Source of the DNA: JAWKWH01 sp965204295
Lineage (GTDB): Bacteria > Pseudomonadota > Alphaproteobacteria > Rhizobiales > Rhizobiaceae
DNA: 64,000 nucleotides
Direction: 5' to 3'
NCBI GenBank assembly: GCA_965204295.1
Contig: OZ241973.1
Span: 2,480,001-2,544,000 of the forward strand
Part shown: positions 42,783-51,139 of the stretch, piece after piece
Numbering within the stretch: position 1 is the stretch's first letter
Layout of the letters: each line of letters begins with the position of its first letter
Notes under the pieces: model-generated
Databases searched by the model: none
Told to the model about the DNA's origin: nothing
The model's input: only the letters and a program-made list of their open reading frames with translations
Translations under genes and position numbers: made by a program

Positions 42783-43193
42783 ATGCGAGAAATCTCTCCG
42801 CAAGAGGCGTTGATTTACGTCATGATCTTAACGTCTGCGGCGGATAGCAACATGACGGACGCCGAGGTTTCCCGGATAGGATCGCTGGTTCGTACGCTTC
42901 CGGTGTTTCGCGACTTTGAAGGCGATGAAATGACGCGGATTGCACGCGAGTGCCAGGAAGCGCTCCAGGACGATGACGGTCTGGAGAACGTACTCGAAGC
43001 AATCAAATCATCCCTGCCGGCGAAAGCCTATGATACAGCCTACGCATTGGCTGTTGATATCGCCGCCGCGGATCTTGCCGTCAATCAGGTCGAACTGCGG
43101 ATACTTCAAATGTTGAGAGACAAGCTCGACCTTGACAAATTGACGGTGGCGGCGATCGAGCGTGGAGCCAGAGCGCGATATCGAGTGATTTAA
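42783..43193 (+). CDS. TerB-like tellurite-resistance family protein
   Basis: 136 residues, all-helical. The pattern ALIYVMILTSAADSNMTDAEVSRI followed near the end by AVDIAAADLAVNQVELRILQMLRDKLDLD shows the paired acidic D-x(3)-E loops of the TerB fold, which binds metal in some members. Free-standing TerB-like genes are common in Alphaproteobacteria and their function is unclear. No other ter genes are present. ATG 42783 follows a weakly purine-rich stretch. Confidence 0.82.
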   Translation: MREISPQEALIYVMILTSAADSNMTDAEVSRIGSLVRTLPVFRDFEGDEMTRIARECQEALQDDDGLENVLEAIKSSLPAKAYDTAYALAVDIAAADLAVNQVELRILQMLRDKLDLDKLTVAAIERGARARYRVI

Positions 43194-43293
43194 GCCGCTT
43201 CCGTGTGAGATGAATTGACTGTAAATTGATCACTTTGCCGATACCCGATGTAGAAGCCGACCGATGCGGAATTTAACTAGATAAACCGACATC

Positions 43294-44178
43294 ATGGAAC
43301 TCAGCAATTTGTCCGAAGCGGCCACCAGATTGATCGTGTTTCTGATTATTTTTGCGACCATGGCCGTTTTGGAACTGGTATTGCCGCGGCTGCAGCGCCC
43401 CGAACTCGCCGGTGCGTTAAAGAGACATCGATGGTTTACCAATCTGTCAATGGTCGTCCTCTCTTCCGTGCTTCTGCGTGTTGTTTTCCCGGCCGCCGCC
43501 GTCGGAACAGCTCTCTGGGCCGAATCGGCCGGATTTGGACTGTTTAATCAGATGGATTTCGGTCCGCTGACCGCCGGATTGATCGCGTTCGTGATCCTCG
43601 ATTTCGCGGTATGGTTGGAGCACGTCGCCAGTCACAAGTTCGGCATACTCTGGCGAATCCATCGGATGCACCATTCCGATACCGGTTTCGATGTCACGAC
43701 CGCATTGCGGTTTCACCCAATAGAGATCGTGCTCTCAATGATCTGGAAGGCGACAATTGTCGTTTTGCTCGGTGCGCCTGTGGCGGCGGTTCTGCTGTTC
43801 GAAATCGTCCTCAACGGAACTGCCATGTTCAATCACTCGAACTGTTTCGTGCCAAAGTCGGTGGACAAATGGTTGAGGTTCGTTCTCGTTACGCCGGACA
43901 TGCACCGTGTGCATCATTCCACCAATCCGCTCGAAACCGATACAAATTATGGATTCAATTTTCCGTTTTGGGATCGCATATTCAGGACTTACCGTGATCA
44001 GCCACGTCTTGGCCATAGCGGAATGGATATCGGTTTAAATGAATTTGCCGGCCAGAAGACCGATAATCTGTTGTGGGCGTTGGCGGTTCCGTTCAAGCGC
44101 CGGCGCTCAAATGTCACTGCAAATGACGACTCCCACAGATTGAAGACCGAGCCTGACGGCGCTTCAACACCACCGTGA
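43294..44178 (+). CDS. Sterol desaturase / fatty-acid hydroxylase family membrane enzyme
   Basis: 294 residues, four or more membrane helices (residues ~11-30, 48-75, 90-108, 147-175). The di-iron His clusters are in order: H110-x3-H114 (EHVASH), H123-x2-H126-H127 (HRMHH), H181 (NHSNC), and H204-x2-H207-H208 (HRVHHS). Such enzymes hydroxylate or desaturate lipids using O2. The specific lipid cannot be told; carotenoid, hopanoid or fatty-acid substrates are possible. ATG 43294 follows a 100-bp intergenic gap. Confidence 0.92.
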   Translation: MELSNLSEAATRLIVFLIIFATMAVLELVLPRLQRPELAGALKRHRWFTNLSMVVLSSVLLRVVFPAAAVGTALWAESAGFGLFNQMDFGPLTAGLIAFVILDFAVWLEHVASHKFGILWRIHRMHHSDTGFDVTTALRFHPIEIVLSMIWKATIVVLLGAPVAAVLLFEIVLNGTAMFNHSNCFVPKSVDKWLRFVLVTPDMHRVHHSTNPLETDTNYGFNFPFWDRIFRTYRDQPRLGHSGMDIGLNEFAGQKTDNLLWALAVPFKRRRSNVTANDDSHRLKTEPDGASTPP

Positions 44179-44295
44179 TATGCCGCCCCTCACAGATGAT
44201 CGCCAACTTTCGGCTATATATCCGCGAGCGCCGAGGTTATTGACGATATTGCGGTCAAACGGCGATATTACAAAGCTTGGGCCCAGAAATTATTA

Positions 44296-45185
44296 TCACC
44301 AAATAAGAAGTTCTTTATCGCCTAATAGACTGAATGAAGGTTCCATGCAATCCAATGGAAGGGCTAGGTCCATTTCTGCTTTCATTATTGGACCGTCTGA
44401 CAGATACATTCCTTCGTAGATCGATAAGTTTGTTGTGCCTCTTTTCCAATCAAGCGCCGTCCCCATTATCCAGAAATCTTGTCTGTTGCCTGGTTTTTGC
44501 ACGATTAAGTGTTCTTCAAGGATTTCGGTTTCGCCGACATCAAAAGAGGACGCATTTCCCGTAGTCCGGTCAACCAGCAATAACCGATTGAACCCAAAGA
44601 CGCTTGCGCCACCCGGTTGAGCCAACATGAGAGCATGACGATGGCGTAAGAGGTTTTCACGAGCGTTGGTCCGGATGAACTCCACCTGCCCATGTTCCGG
44701 TGCTTTCTCGATGCGCACAGTTTTGGATTTTAGGTTTATTCTGGCCTGCGCATAATGGGATGCGGCAGATGCCCCGCCATCCCAGCTGCCATCCATCGCA
44801 GCGAACGCATCATTTGCCATGAAGCTCGGGTCATCATGAAGTGCGAAGTCAAAGCCAATTTCTGACAGACCAACATCGTAGGCATTACCAAAGTGGTAAA
44901 CCCAAAATGGATCGATTTCGATCCGAGACACTTTGGTCAGATCGGTTTTGTCAAAAACGAGCACCTGTGTGGGGTCGGATGAACGCCATTCAAACAGGTT
45001 AACAAATGCATCATCTTCCGGATTGAAAAAAGCAGCGGAATATTGAAAAAAGCAGCGGAATATGGAGGTGCAATGATCACAATTTTGGTGGATATGTGAC
45101 GAACAACTTTGATTCCCGCCCGTCTCTTGTCGTTGGAACGCACAACCGCCCACGGAGCGTGTGCGGTTTCAGTTGCGGCAATCAT
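44296..45185 (-). pseudogene. Carotenoid oxygenase family gene, truncated and frameshifted by a 20-bp duplication
   Basis: The minus strand frame 45061-44296 carries FWVYHFGNAYDVG (a family His region), EFIRTNARENLLRHRHALML and QDFWIMGTALDWKRGTTNLSIYEG, the wording of the C-terminal half of carotenoid/apocarotenoid oxygenases. The upstream part (about 45185-45062) continues the protein in another frame (AGIKVVRHISTKIVIIAPPYSAAFFN). Joining the two restores PPYSAAFFNPEDDAFVN exactly at a duplicated 20-bp unit. The N-terminal half of the usual ~480 residues is missing. The gene is inactive, but the reading is otherwise intact and looks recently damaged. Confidence 0.72.
45022..45061. repeat. 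Perfect 20-bp tandem duplication
   Basis: ATTGAAAAAAGCAGCGGAAT occurs twice back to back (45022-45041 and 45042-45061). Twenty is not a multiple of three, so the extra copy shifts the carotenoid oxygenase frame. Confidence 0.95.
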
Positions 45186-45732
45186 TTTATCTGCCCCGTG
45201 TAGCGGGCCCGCCTAACGTTTCCTGCCGGATATTCAGCCACATCTAAAAAACGGATGCCTTCAACTACAATCATCTTCTCGAACTCGGATACTTCACTGA
45301 GAAATTCCTTGTGCCGGTCCGGCGTGCGTTAGCCCATCACCGGTTCGACTCCGCCCCGATTGCACTAGGAACGGTCAGACATCACGAATTCGCCGTTTGT
45401 GGGAATTGTTGGACATATAGTTGAAAATACCGATGCCCCAGTTCAACGTCAGCAGGTTCCGGCAAAACTGCATTTCTTGCGATGCGCGGGTTCATATATT
45501 GTCTAAGAGCATGGATTGAGTCGTTCTTTCCGGCGGCATTTTTTGCCCGACACGGTTAGCGAAAATGGTTTCGGTTCGGCAATATGCGCGGGCAATTTCG
45601 GCTTTATCATCAAGTATGCGCCCCAGCAAATACGGATTGATGTTATCGGTCGGAGGCTGCTGTGTCCAGCATAGCGTAGAGCGCCTGATATGACCACGCT
45701 GGAGGCGTGACCCTCGTGTCGCCGGGATTACT
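45186..45732. other. Intergenic stretch between carotenoid oxygenase relic and gcrA
   Basis: About 550 bp. A minus strand frame ending at 45492 (YLLGRILDDKAEIARAYCRTETIF...) has some protein-like character and might be a tail of a lost gene, but no family is recognised. No terminator or RNA gene was seen. Confidence 0.35.
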
Positions 45733-46239
45733 CTACCGCTGCCGCCTGCGCTCTGCCGGCGGTTGAAAAGCCAAACTGGAATGATAGGTGCAGTAAGGTC
45801 CGTTTTCGCCGGCATCGTTGCCGCAGAAATGGAAATCTTCCGTTAGTGGGTCGCCGATCGGCCATTTGCAGGTCTTTTCATTAAGTTCGATCAAGGACAG
45901 CTTCCTGGAAATCGGTAGGACCACGTCAGCAGCCGGTTTGACGATCGAGTCCGCGAAATATTGAGACTGCAACGCGGTCGCCCCGACAACCGGGCTTATT
46001 GATCGGCCTAGGGAACCGCCTTGTCCGTGGGATCTGCCGGTCGAGGCCGCTCTCGGAGCCTTTTTCTGCCGGGGCCGGCTGGATGTCGACGGGCCTCTGC
46101 TCGACAATTTAAGCCGATGGACCTTGCCGATCACCGCATTTCTGCTCACGCCGCCCAGTTGAGTCGCGATCCGGCTGGCGCTCAGACCTTCCGCCCACAG
46201 GTTCTTGAGCATCTCAACGCGTTCATCGGTCCAGCTCAT
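45733..46239 (-). CDS. gcrA: Cell-cycle regulator GcrA
   Basis: 168 residues from ATG 46239 (AGGAG eight bases upstream). The N-terminus MSWTDERVEMLKNLWAEGLSASRIA with GVSRNAVIGKVHRL is the GcrA helix-turn-helix that recognises GANTC methylated by CcrM. The C-terminus has the sigma-70-interacting part with CKWPIGDPLTEDFHFCGN. GcrA activates S-phase genes in Alphaproteobacteria. The linker is basic and disordered. Divergent from argD across 346 bp that contain three GANTC sites. Confidence 0.95.
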   Translation of the reverse strand: MSWTDERVEMLKNLWAEGLSASRIATQLGGVSRNAVIGKVHRLKLSSRGPSTSSRPRQKKAPRAASTGRSHGQGGSLGRSISPVVGATALQSQYFADSIVKPAADVVLPISRKLSLIELNEKTCKWPIGDPLTEDFHFCGNDAGENGPYCTYHSSLAFQPPAERRRQR

Positions 46240-46585
46240 AATTCCGCGCTCCTGCATTGATCTTGCCGGCATCCTCCACCGCTTCCGAAAATTCCGGAAC
46301 TGCACCGCACAACTCGGGTGAATAGGGGTCGCCGCAACAACAAATGTCGTCTTGCGGGTAAACTACAATGGCTGCCGACTCGCTGACAAGAGTCGCCGGT
46401 GCCGAAGGAATCGAGTTTCACCGATTTTCCCCAACTTGCTTGCTCCTGACGAAAGGTTGTCGCCGGCGCTAAACGTGTGGCCCTTACGGTGTGGCACATT
46501 GACATACGTCCGGAAAACCTGGATATGGGTGGACAGGCGCTCCCGGTGTTCAAACGGCGAAAATATGTGTCAGGCGGAACCCGGA
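46240..46585. promoter_or_regulatory. Divergent gcrA/argD regulatory region with GANTC cluster
   Basis: GACTC at 46377-46381, GAGTC at 46390-46394 and GAATC at 46408-46412 put three CcrM-type GANTC sites in 36 bp, where a random match is expected about once per 256 bp per strand-symmetric site. GcrA binds such sites when methylated, so the cluster may tie gcrA or argD expression to replication. No ORF in this stretch is supported. Confidence 0.5.
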
Positions 46586-47761
46586 ATGGACAGTTCGACA
46601 TTATTTCAAACGTTCTCCCGCGCATCCGTCGCATTTGATCGCGGCGAAGGCTGTTGGCTGTATTCCGTCGACGGAGAGCGTTATCTCGACTTTGGGTCCG
46701 GGATTGCGGTCAGTTGCCTGGGGCACGCTCATCCACATCTTGTACAGACGCTCCAGGCTCAGGCGACGAAGCTGTGGCATGTATCGAACCTGTACCAAAT
46801 ACCGGAACAACGGAGATTGGCCGATCGGCTGGCCTCAAATACCTTTGCCGATCGCGTTTTTTTCGGCAATTCGGGCGCTGAAGCGCTTGAATGCGCGATC
46901 AAGACGGCCAGGCACTATCATTTTGCCGATGGAGCGCCTGAACGGCACCGCATCATCACGTTTGCGGGAGCCTTTCACGGTCGCACTCTTGCTACCTTGG
47001 CCGCGGCCGGACAGGAGAAATATCTGGAGGGTTTTGGACCAAGGGTCAGCGGATTTGATCAAATCCCGTTTGGTGATCCGGATGCGATAAAGGCCGCGAT
47101 AACCGATGAAACCGCCGGCGTTTTGCTGGAGCCGTTGCAGGGCGAAGGCGGGATCGTCGAGGCGCCGGCGGGCTTTCTAAGGGCGCTAAGGGAAATATGC
47201 GACGAACACGGATTGTTGCTCATCCTAGATGAAGTGCAAACGGGTTTCGGCCGGACGGGCAAGCTTTTCGCCTATCAGTGGTCGGGGATAGAACCGGACA
47301 TTCTCGCGGCTGCGAAGGGAATTGGCGGCGGGTTTCCCTTGGGCGCCTGTCTGGCGACGGAGGCGGCCTCCGCCAGCATGACCCCGGGAACACACGGCAC
47401 CACCTACGGAGGAAATCTCCTGGCAATGTCGGTTGGCAATGCCGTCATGGACATAATGCTCGAAGAGGGTTTTTTGGAGGATGTTCAACGCCACGCCCTG
47501 GTTTTCAAGCAGGGCCTAGCCTCGGTCGTTGACCGGTTTCCCTCGGTATTCGAGGAAGTCCGCGGGCGGGGGTTTCTGCTGGGCCTTAAATGCAATCCGC
47601 CCAATGTGGAGGTGAATGCGGCATTTCAAGACGCACATTTACTGACGGTTCCGGCGGGCGACAACGTCATCCGGTTGCTGCCGCCGTTGATCGTCGGCGC
47701 GGCTGAAATCGGTGATGCGATCGCCAGAATCGAACATGCCGCCGAAAAACTGGCTAATTGA
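46586..47761 (+). CDS. argD: Acetylornithine aminotransferase
   Basis: 391 residues, class III PLP aminotransferase. YLDFGSGIAVSCLGHAHP, NSGAEALECAIKTAR, FHGRTLATLAAAGQEKYLEGFGP and the Schiff-base Lys in LAAAKGIGGGFPLGA identify ArgD; LDEVQTGFGRTGKLFAY is the adjacent Asp/Glu region. ATG 46586 follows CCCGGA and begins shortly before the conserved part; the longer frame from 46352 crosses the regulatory region. It is 33 bp from argF and is probably cotranscribed. Confidence 0.94.
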   Translation: MDSSTLFQTFSRASVAFDRGEGCWLYSVDGERYLDFGSGIAVSCLGHAHPHLVQTLQAQATKLWHVSNLYQIPEQRRLADRLASNTFADRVFFGNSGAEALECAIKTARHYHFADGAPERHRIITFAGAFHGRTLATLAAAGQEKYLEGFGPRVSGFDQIPFGDPDAIKAAITDETAGVLLEPLQGEGGIVEAPAGFLRALREICDEHGLLLILDEVQTGFGRTGKLFAYQWSGIEPDILAAAKGIGGGFPLGACLATEAASASMTPGTHGTTYGGNLLAMSVGNAVMDIMLEEGFLEDVQRHALVFKQGLASVVDRFPSVFEEVRGRGFLLGLKCNPPNVEVNAAFQDAHLLTVPAGDNVIRLLPPLIVGAAEIGDAIARIEHAAEKLAN

Positions 47762-47794
47762 TCGGGCATGCTGAATGTATCCGGACATCGAAAA

Positions 47795-48712
47795 ATGAAC
47801 AATCCACGTCATTTCACTGACCTGTCGGCGCTGTCACCGGCGGATTTGCGCTCCATTATCGACGACGCAAGGGATCGCAAATCGTCCATTGCGAAAGGAA
47901 AGCTTGAAAGACCGCTCGCGGGTAAATGCCTCGCGATGATTTTCGACAAGCCTTCGACCCGCACCCGAGTGTCCTTTGATGTCGGAATGCGCCAGTTGGG
48001 CGGTGAAACCATCATGCTGACGGACAGCGAGATGCAGCTTGGCCGCGAAGAGTCCATTGCCGATACGGCGCGCGTACTGTCCCGATATGTCGACATCATC
48101 ATGATCCGCACAAAGGACCATGAGCGCCTGGTGGAGCTTTATGAAAGCGCCTTGATACCCGTCATCAACGGACTCACGGATGACACCCATCCGTGCCAGA
48201 TCATGGCCGATGTGCTTACATTCGAAGAGCACCGCGGAAGCGTTGAAGGTAAGGTATTCGCCTGGTCGGGTGATGGAAACAACGTGCTGCATTCGCTGAT
48301 CGAGGCATCCGCCGCTTTCGGATTCCGCCTGAAATATGCAGTCCCGGAAGGCAGTGAGCCGCGCAACGACTTTCTCGATTGGTCGAAAGCCAATGGCGGC
48401 AAGGTCGAACGTTCGGCTTCGCCGATGGACGCGGTAGCGGATGCCGACTGCGTGATTACGGATACATGGGTGTCCATGGGGCAGGAGCACCGTGCTCGCG
48501 GGCGCAATGTTTTTCAGCCGTACCAAGTCAATGACCGGTTGATGGCGCTTGCAAGGCCGGATGCTCTGTTCATGCATTGCCTTCCCGCCCATCGTGGTGA
48601 AGAGGTGACCGACAGCGTGATGGACGGACCGCAATCCGTTGTCTTTGAAGAAGCCGAAAACCGTTTGCACGTTCAAAAGGCGATTTTGGCCTGGTGCATG
48701 TCCGGTTATTGA
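47795..48712 (+). CDS. argF: Ornithine carbamoyltransferase
   Basis: 305 residues, the normal length. Carbamoyl-phosphate site FDKPSTRTRVSF, ornithine loop and HCLPAHRGEEV are present, with DDTHPCQIMAD in between. It makes citrulline in arginine synthesis. ATG 47795 (MNNPRHFTDL) is preferred to 47768 because the family starts MxPRHFL; neither has a strong ribosome site. Followed by hslO 10 bp later. Confidence 0.95.
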   Translation: MNNPRHFTDLSALSPADLRSIIDDARDRKSSIAKGKLERPLAGKCLAMIFDKPSTRTRVSFDVGMRQLGGETIMLTDSEMQLGREESIADTARVLSRYVDIIMIRTKDHERLVELYESALIPVINGLTDDTHPCQIMADVLTFEEHRGSVEGKVFAWSGDGNNVLHSLIEASAAFGFRLKYAVPEGSEPRNDFLDWSKANGGKVERSASPMDAVADADCVITDTWVSMGQEHRARGRNVFQPYQVNDRLMALARPDALFMHCLPAHRGEEVTDSVMDGPQSVVFEEAENRLHVQKAILAWCMSGY

Positions 48713-48722
48713 GTCGCCGCGA

Positions 48723-49700
48723 ATGCCAAGGAAAACTCTCGGCGAATTGGACTACGCTGGTGACGACCGCGTCGTGCCGTTTCGGGTCGAAACGCTGGAT
48801 GTACGCGGCAGAGCCGTGCAGATGGGGCCGGCTCTCGATCGGATACTCGGCAGGCACGATTATCCGGACCCGGTCTCAAGACTGTTGGGCGAGATTATCG
48901 TATTCACGGTTCTGTTGGGAACATCGCTGAAATTTGACGGTCGCTTGATCGTCCAGACGCAATCCGATGGCCCGGCCGGGTTGATTGTCGCCGACTATGC
49001 GTCACCGGACCGGATACGCGCATACGCAAGGTTTGATGAACGGCAGATCGCGAATTCGGAAAAGGATGGCGACGTATCGACGGCAACATTGCTCGGGAAA
49101 GGCGTTCTGGCGCTGACGATTGACCAAGGTTCCCAAACACAACGTTATCAGGGCGTCGTTCAACTGAATGAAACCAGTCTGGAAGAAGCCGCGGGGACCT
49201 ACTTTCGCCAATCCGAGCAAATTCCCACCGAAATCAGGTTGAGCGTGGCAAAACTGGTTCGGGCGGGAGTGGACGGTACGGTCGAACAATGGCGCGCCGG
49301 CGGTTTGATTTCGCAGTTTCTTCCCGATTCACGCGAACGCATACGCCAAATCGACTTGTCTGGCGGCAATGATGAAATCGATCGGTTGAACGGGCAGGCG
49401 CACGATGATGCCTGGCGCGAGCTTGTGGCGCTTGTGGAGACAATTGAGCCGTCTGAACTGCTCGCCCCGACAGTCGGAAGCGAAAGGCTGCTGTATCGTC
49501 TGTTTCATGAACGTGGGGTGAGGGTGTTTGAAGGCGTAACCGTTTCCGATCAATGTTCCTGCTCGCGTGATCGTATAGCTGAAATTATCTCCGGATTTAC
49601 CTCTGAGGAGATCGATGATTGCATCGGGGATAAACGAATTCTGGTTAATTGCGAGTTCTGTTCGACCGGCTACAACTTCGATCCATCCGACTTCAGATGA
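48723..49700 (+). CDS. hslO: Redox-regulated chaperone Hsp33
   Basis: 325 residues. The N-terminal chaperone domain has LGEIIVFTVLLGTSLKFDGRLIVQTQSDGP, and the C-terminal redox switch has CxC (CSC) followed by CxxC (CEFC) that bind zinc in the reduced state and form disulfides on oxidation. Standard length. ATG 48723 directly starts the conserved region; the 28 upstream residues of the open frame overlap argF. The argF-hslO order is typical of Hyphomicrobiales. Confidence 0.94.
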   Translation: MPRKTLGELDYAGDDRVVPFRVETLDVRGRAVQMGPALDRILGRHDYPDPVSRLLGEIIVFTVLLGTSLKFDGRLIVQTQSDGPAGLIVADYASPDRIRAYARFDERQIANSEKDGDVSTATLLGKGVLALTIDQGSQTQRYQGVVQLNETSLEEAAGTYFRQSEQIPTEIRLSVAKLVRAGVDGTVEQWRAGGLISQFLPDSRERIRQIDLSGGNDEIDRLNGQAHDDAWRELVALVETIEPSELLAPTVGSERLLYRLFHERGVRVFEGVTVSDQCSCSRDRIAEIISGFTSEEIDDCIGDKRILVNCEFCSTGYNFDPSDFR

Positions 49701-49808
49701 TCCCGAATACCGGCAAATTTCGGCGGTTAGCGTTGGTTCATTGCATTTCTGTAACTTGCCACAGACCGTTCATGCTATATTTCTGGCCGGATCGCGCAGG
49801 ATGTTCAT

Positions 49809-51134
49809 ATGCTTAAGAAGCTTGAGCCCGCCTTGCAGGAAACATCGAATACCCGGCCGGGATATTCACGGCTGACAGCGGCAGTGCGTGCGGTCGCTCA
49901 GTTTATCGTCATGGTCGCGGTCTTGGCGGGGTCGGCATATGCGATGCAACGGCTGGTCGCCACGGCTCCGGAAAAACCGAAAAGGCCGCCGTTTCGGACG
50001 GTTTACGCCATCTCCGCCACATCCGTGGCTCTCGTCGATCATCGTCCTTCAATTCGGGTTTATGGCCACGCAACCGCCGCGCGGTCGGTAGATCTGAAGG
50101 CGCTTGTCAGCGGAGAAATTGTCGATGTTAATCCGGCGGTTCGGGCCGGTGCGGTCGTCTCCGAGGGAGACAAACTGCTCGCGATTGACAGATTTGACTA
50201 CGAGATTGCTCTCTCGGAAGCAAAAACGAATTGGGCGCAAACGAAGGCCGCCGTCGCGGAAATAGACGCGCGGCTGGCGAGCGAGCGGGATCAATTGTCC
50301 ATTGCGCGTGAGCAACTCTCACTGGCTGAACGGGATCTCGACCGCGCCAGGTCGCTTGAAGCGTCCGGCTCGGTCACGGCGAAGTTTGTCGAAGACCGAA
50401 TGCTGATCGTCATTCAGCGTCGGCAGGCGGTCAACCAGCGCGAAAACAACATTCCGGTCGCCGAAGCGCAAAAAGCCCAACAATTGACCGCCCTGGAGAG
50501 ACTCGGTTGGAAAATCAAGCAGGCCGAACGCAGGCTTGAAGACACGGTTCTGCGCGCGCCATTTGATGGCGTGGTTCGCAGCACGTCGGCAGAGCACGGA
50601 AAAACAGTTTCGACAAACGAGGTTCTTTTCTCAATCTACAGCGCCGGTAATCTGGAAGCTCGATTTACCGTCACCGATGCGCAATACGGACGGATTGCCG
50701 CAGATTCACAGCCGCTTATCGGTCGTCCCATCCGGGCAATATGGTCTATAGGCGGCATTGATCACATATTCCCGGGAGAAGTTGTACGGATTGGTTCCGA
50801 CATCGTGTCGGATCGCGGTGGCGTTGAAATATTCGCCAATCTCATTGCGTCCCGATCCGGCTTGAAGCTGCGACCGGGGGCGTTTTTGGAGATAATCGTC
50901 ACCGATCGCGTGTATCCGAACTCAGCGAAATTGCCGGAGAGCGCGGTTTATGGATCGAATACCGTCTATGCGGTCGTCGATGGCGTTCTCGAGCCGCGCA
51001 AGATACGGGTTCTGGCCTATGACGGAAAAAGCGTGATCGTGGACGGAAATGTCGTCGACGGAGACGTCGTGATGACCACGCGACTGTCGGAGGTCGGCGC
51101 CGGCCTGGCGGTCTCGGTGGAAAACGGCGGCTAA
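49809..51134 (+). CDS. RND efflux periplasmic adaptor (membrane fusion protein)
   Basis: 441 residues with a short cytosolic lead and one signal-anchor helix (about 29-50, AQFIVMVAVLAGSAYAM). The lipoyl-like halves (VDLKALVSGEIVDVNPAVRAG and RLEDTVLRAPFDGVVRSTSAEHGKTVST) flank a helical hairpin rich in Glu and Arg (about 145-225), followed by beta-barrel and membrane-proximal domains. It connects the inner-membrane pump of the next gene with an outer-membrane channel; no channel gene is seen here. The substrate is unknown. Confidence 0.9.
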   Translation: MLKKLEPALQETSNTRPGYSRLTAAVRAVAQFIVMVAVLAGSAYAMQRLVATAPEKPKRPPFRTVYAISATSVALVDHRPSIRVYGHATAARSVDLKALVSGEIVDVNPAVRAGAVVSEGDKLLAIDRFDYEIALSEAKTNWAQTKAAVAEIDARLASERDQLSIAREQLSLAERDLDRARSLEASGSVTAKFVEDRMLIVIQRRQAVNQRENNIPVAEAQKAQQLTALERLGWKIKQAERRLEDTVLRAPFDGVVRSTSAEHGKTVSTNEVLFSIYSAGNLEARFTVTDAQYGRIAADSQPLIGRPIRAIWSIGGIDHIFPGEVVRIGSDIVSDRGGVEIFANLIASRSGLKLRPGAFLEIIVTDRVYPNSAKLPESAVYGSNTVYAVVDGVLEPRKIRVLAYDGKSVIVDGNVVDGDVVMTTRLSEVGAGLAVSVENGG

Positions 51135-51139
51135 GGCAA

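Noticed and set aside
49760..49800. Promoter-like TTGCCA and TATATT before the RND adaptor gene
   Set aside because: The spacing is only 14 bp and no second line of evidence supports it.
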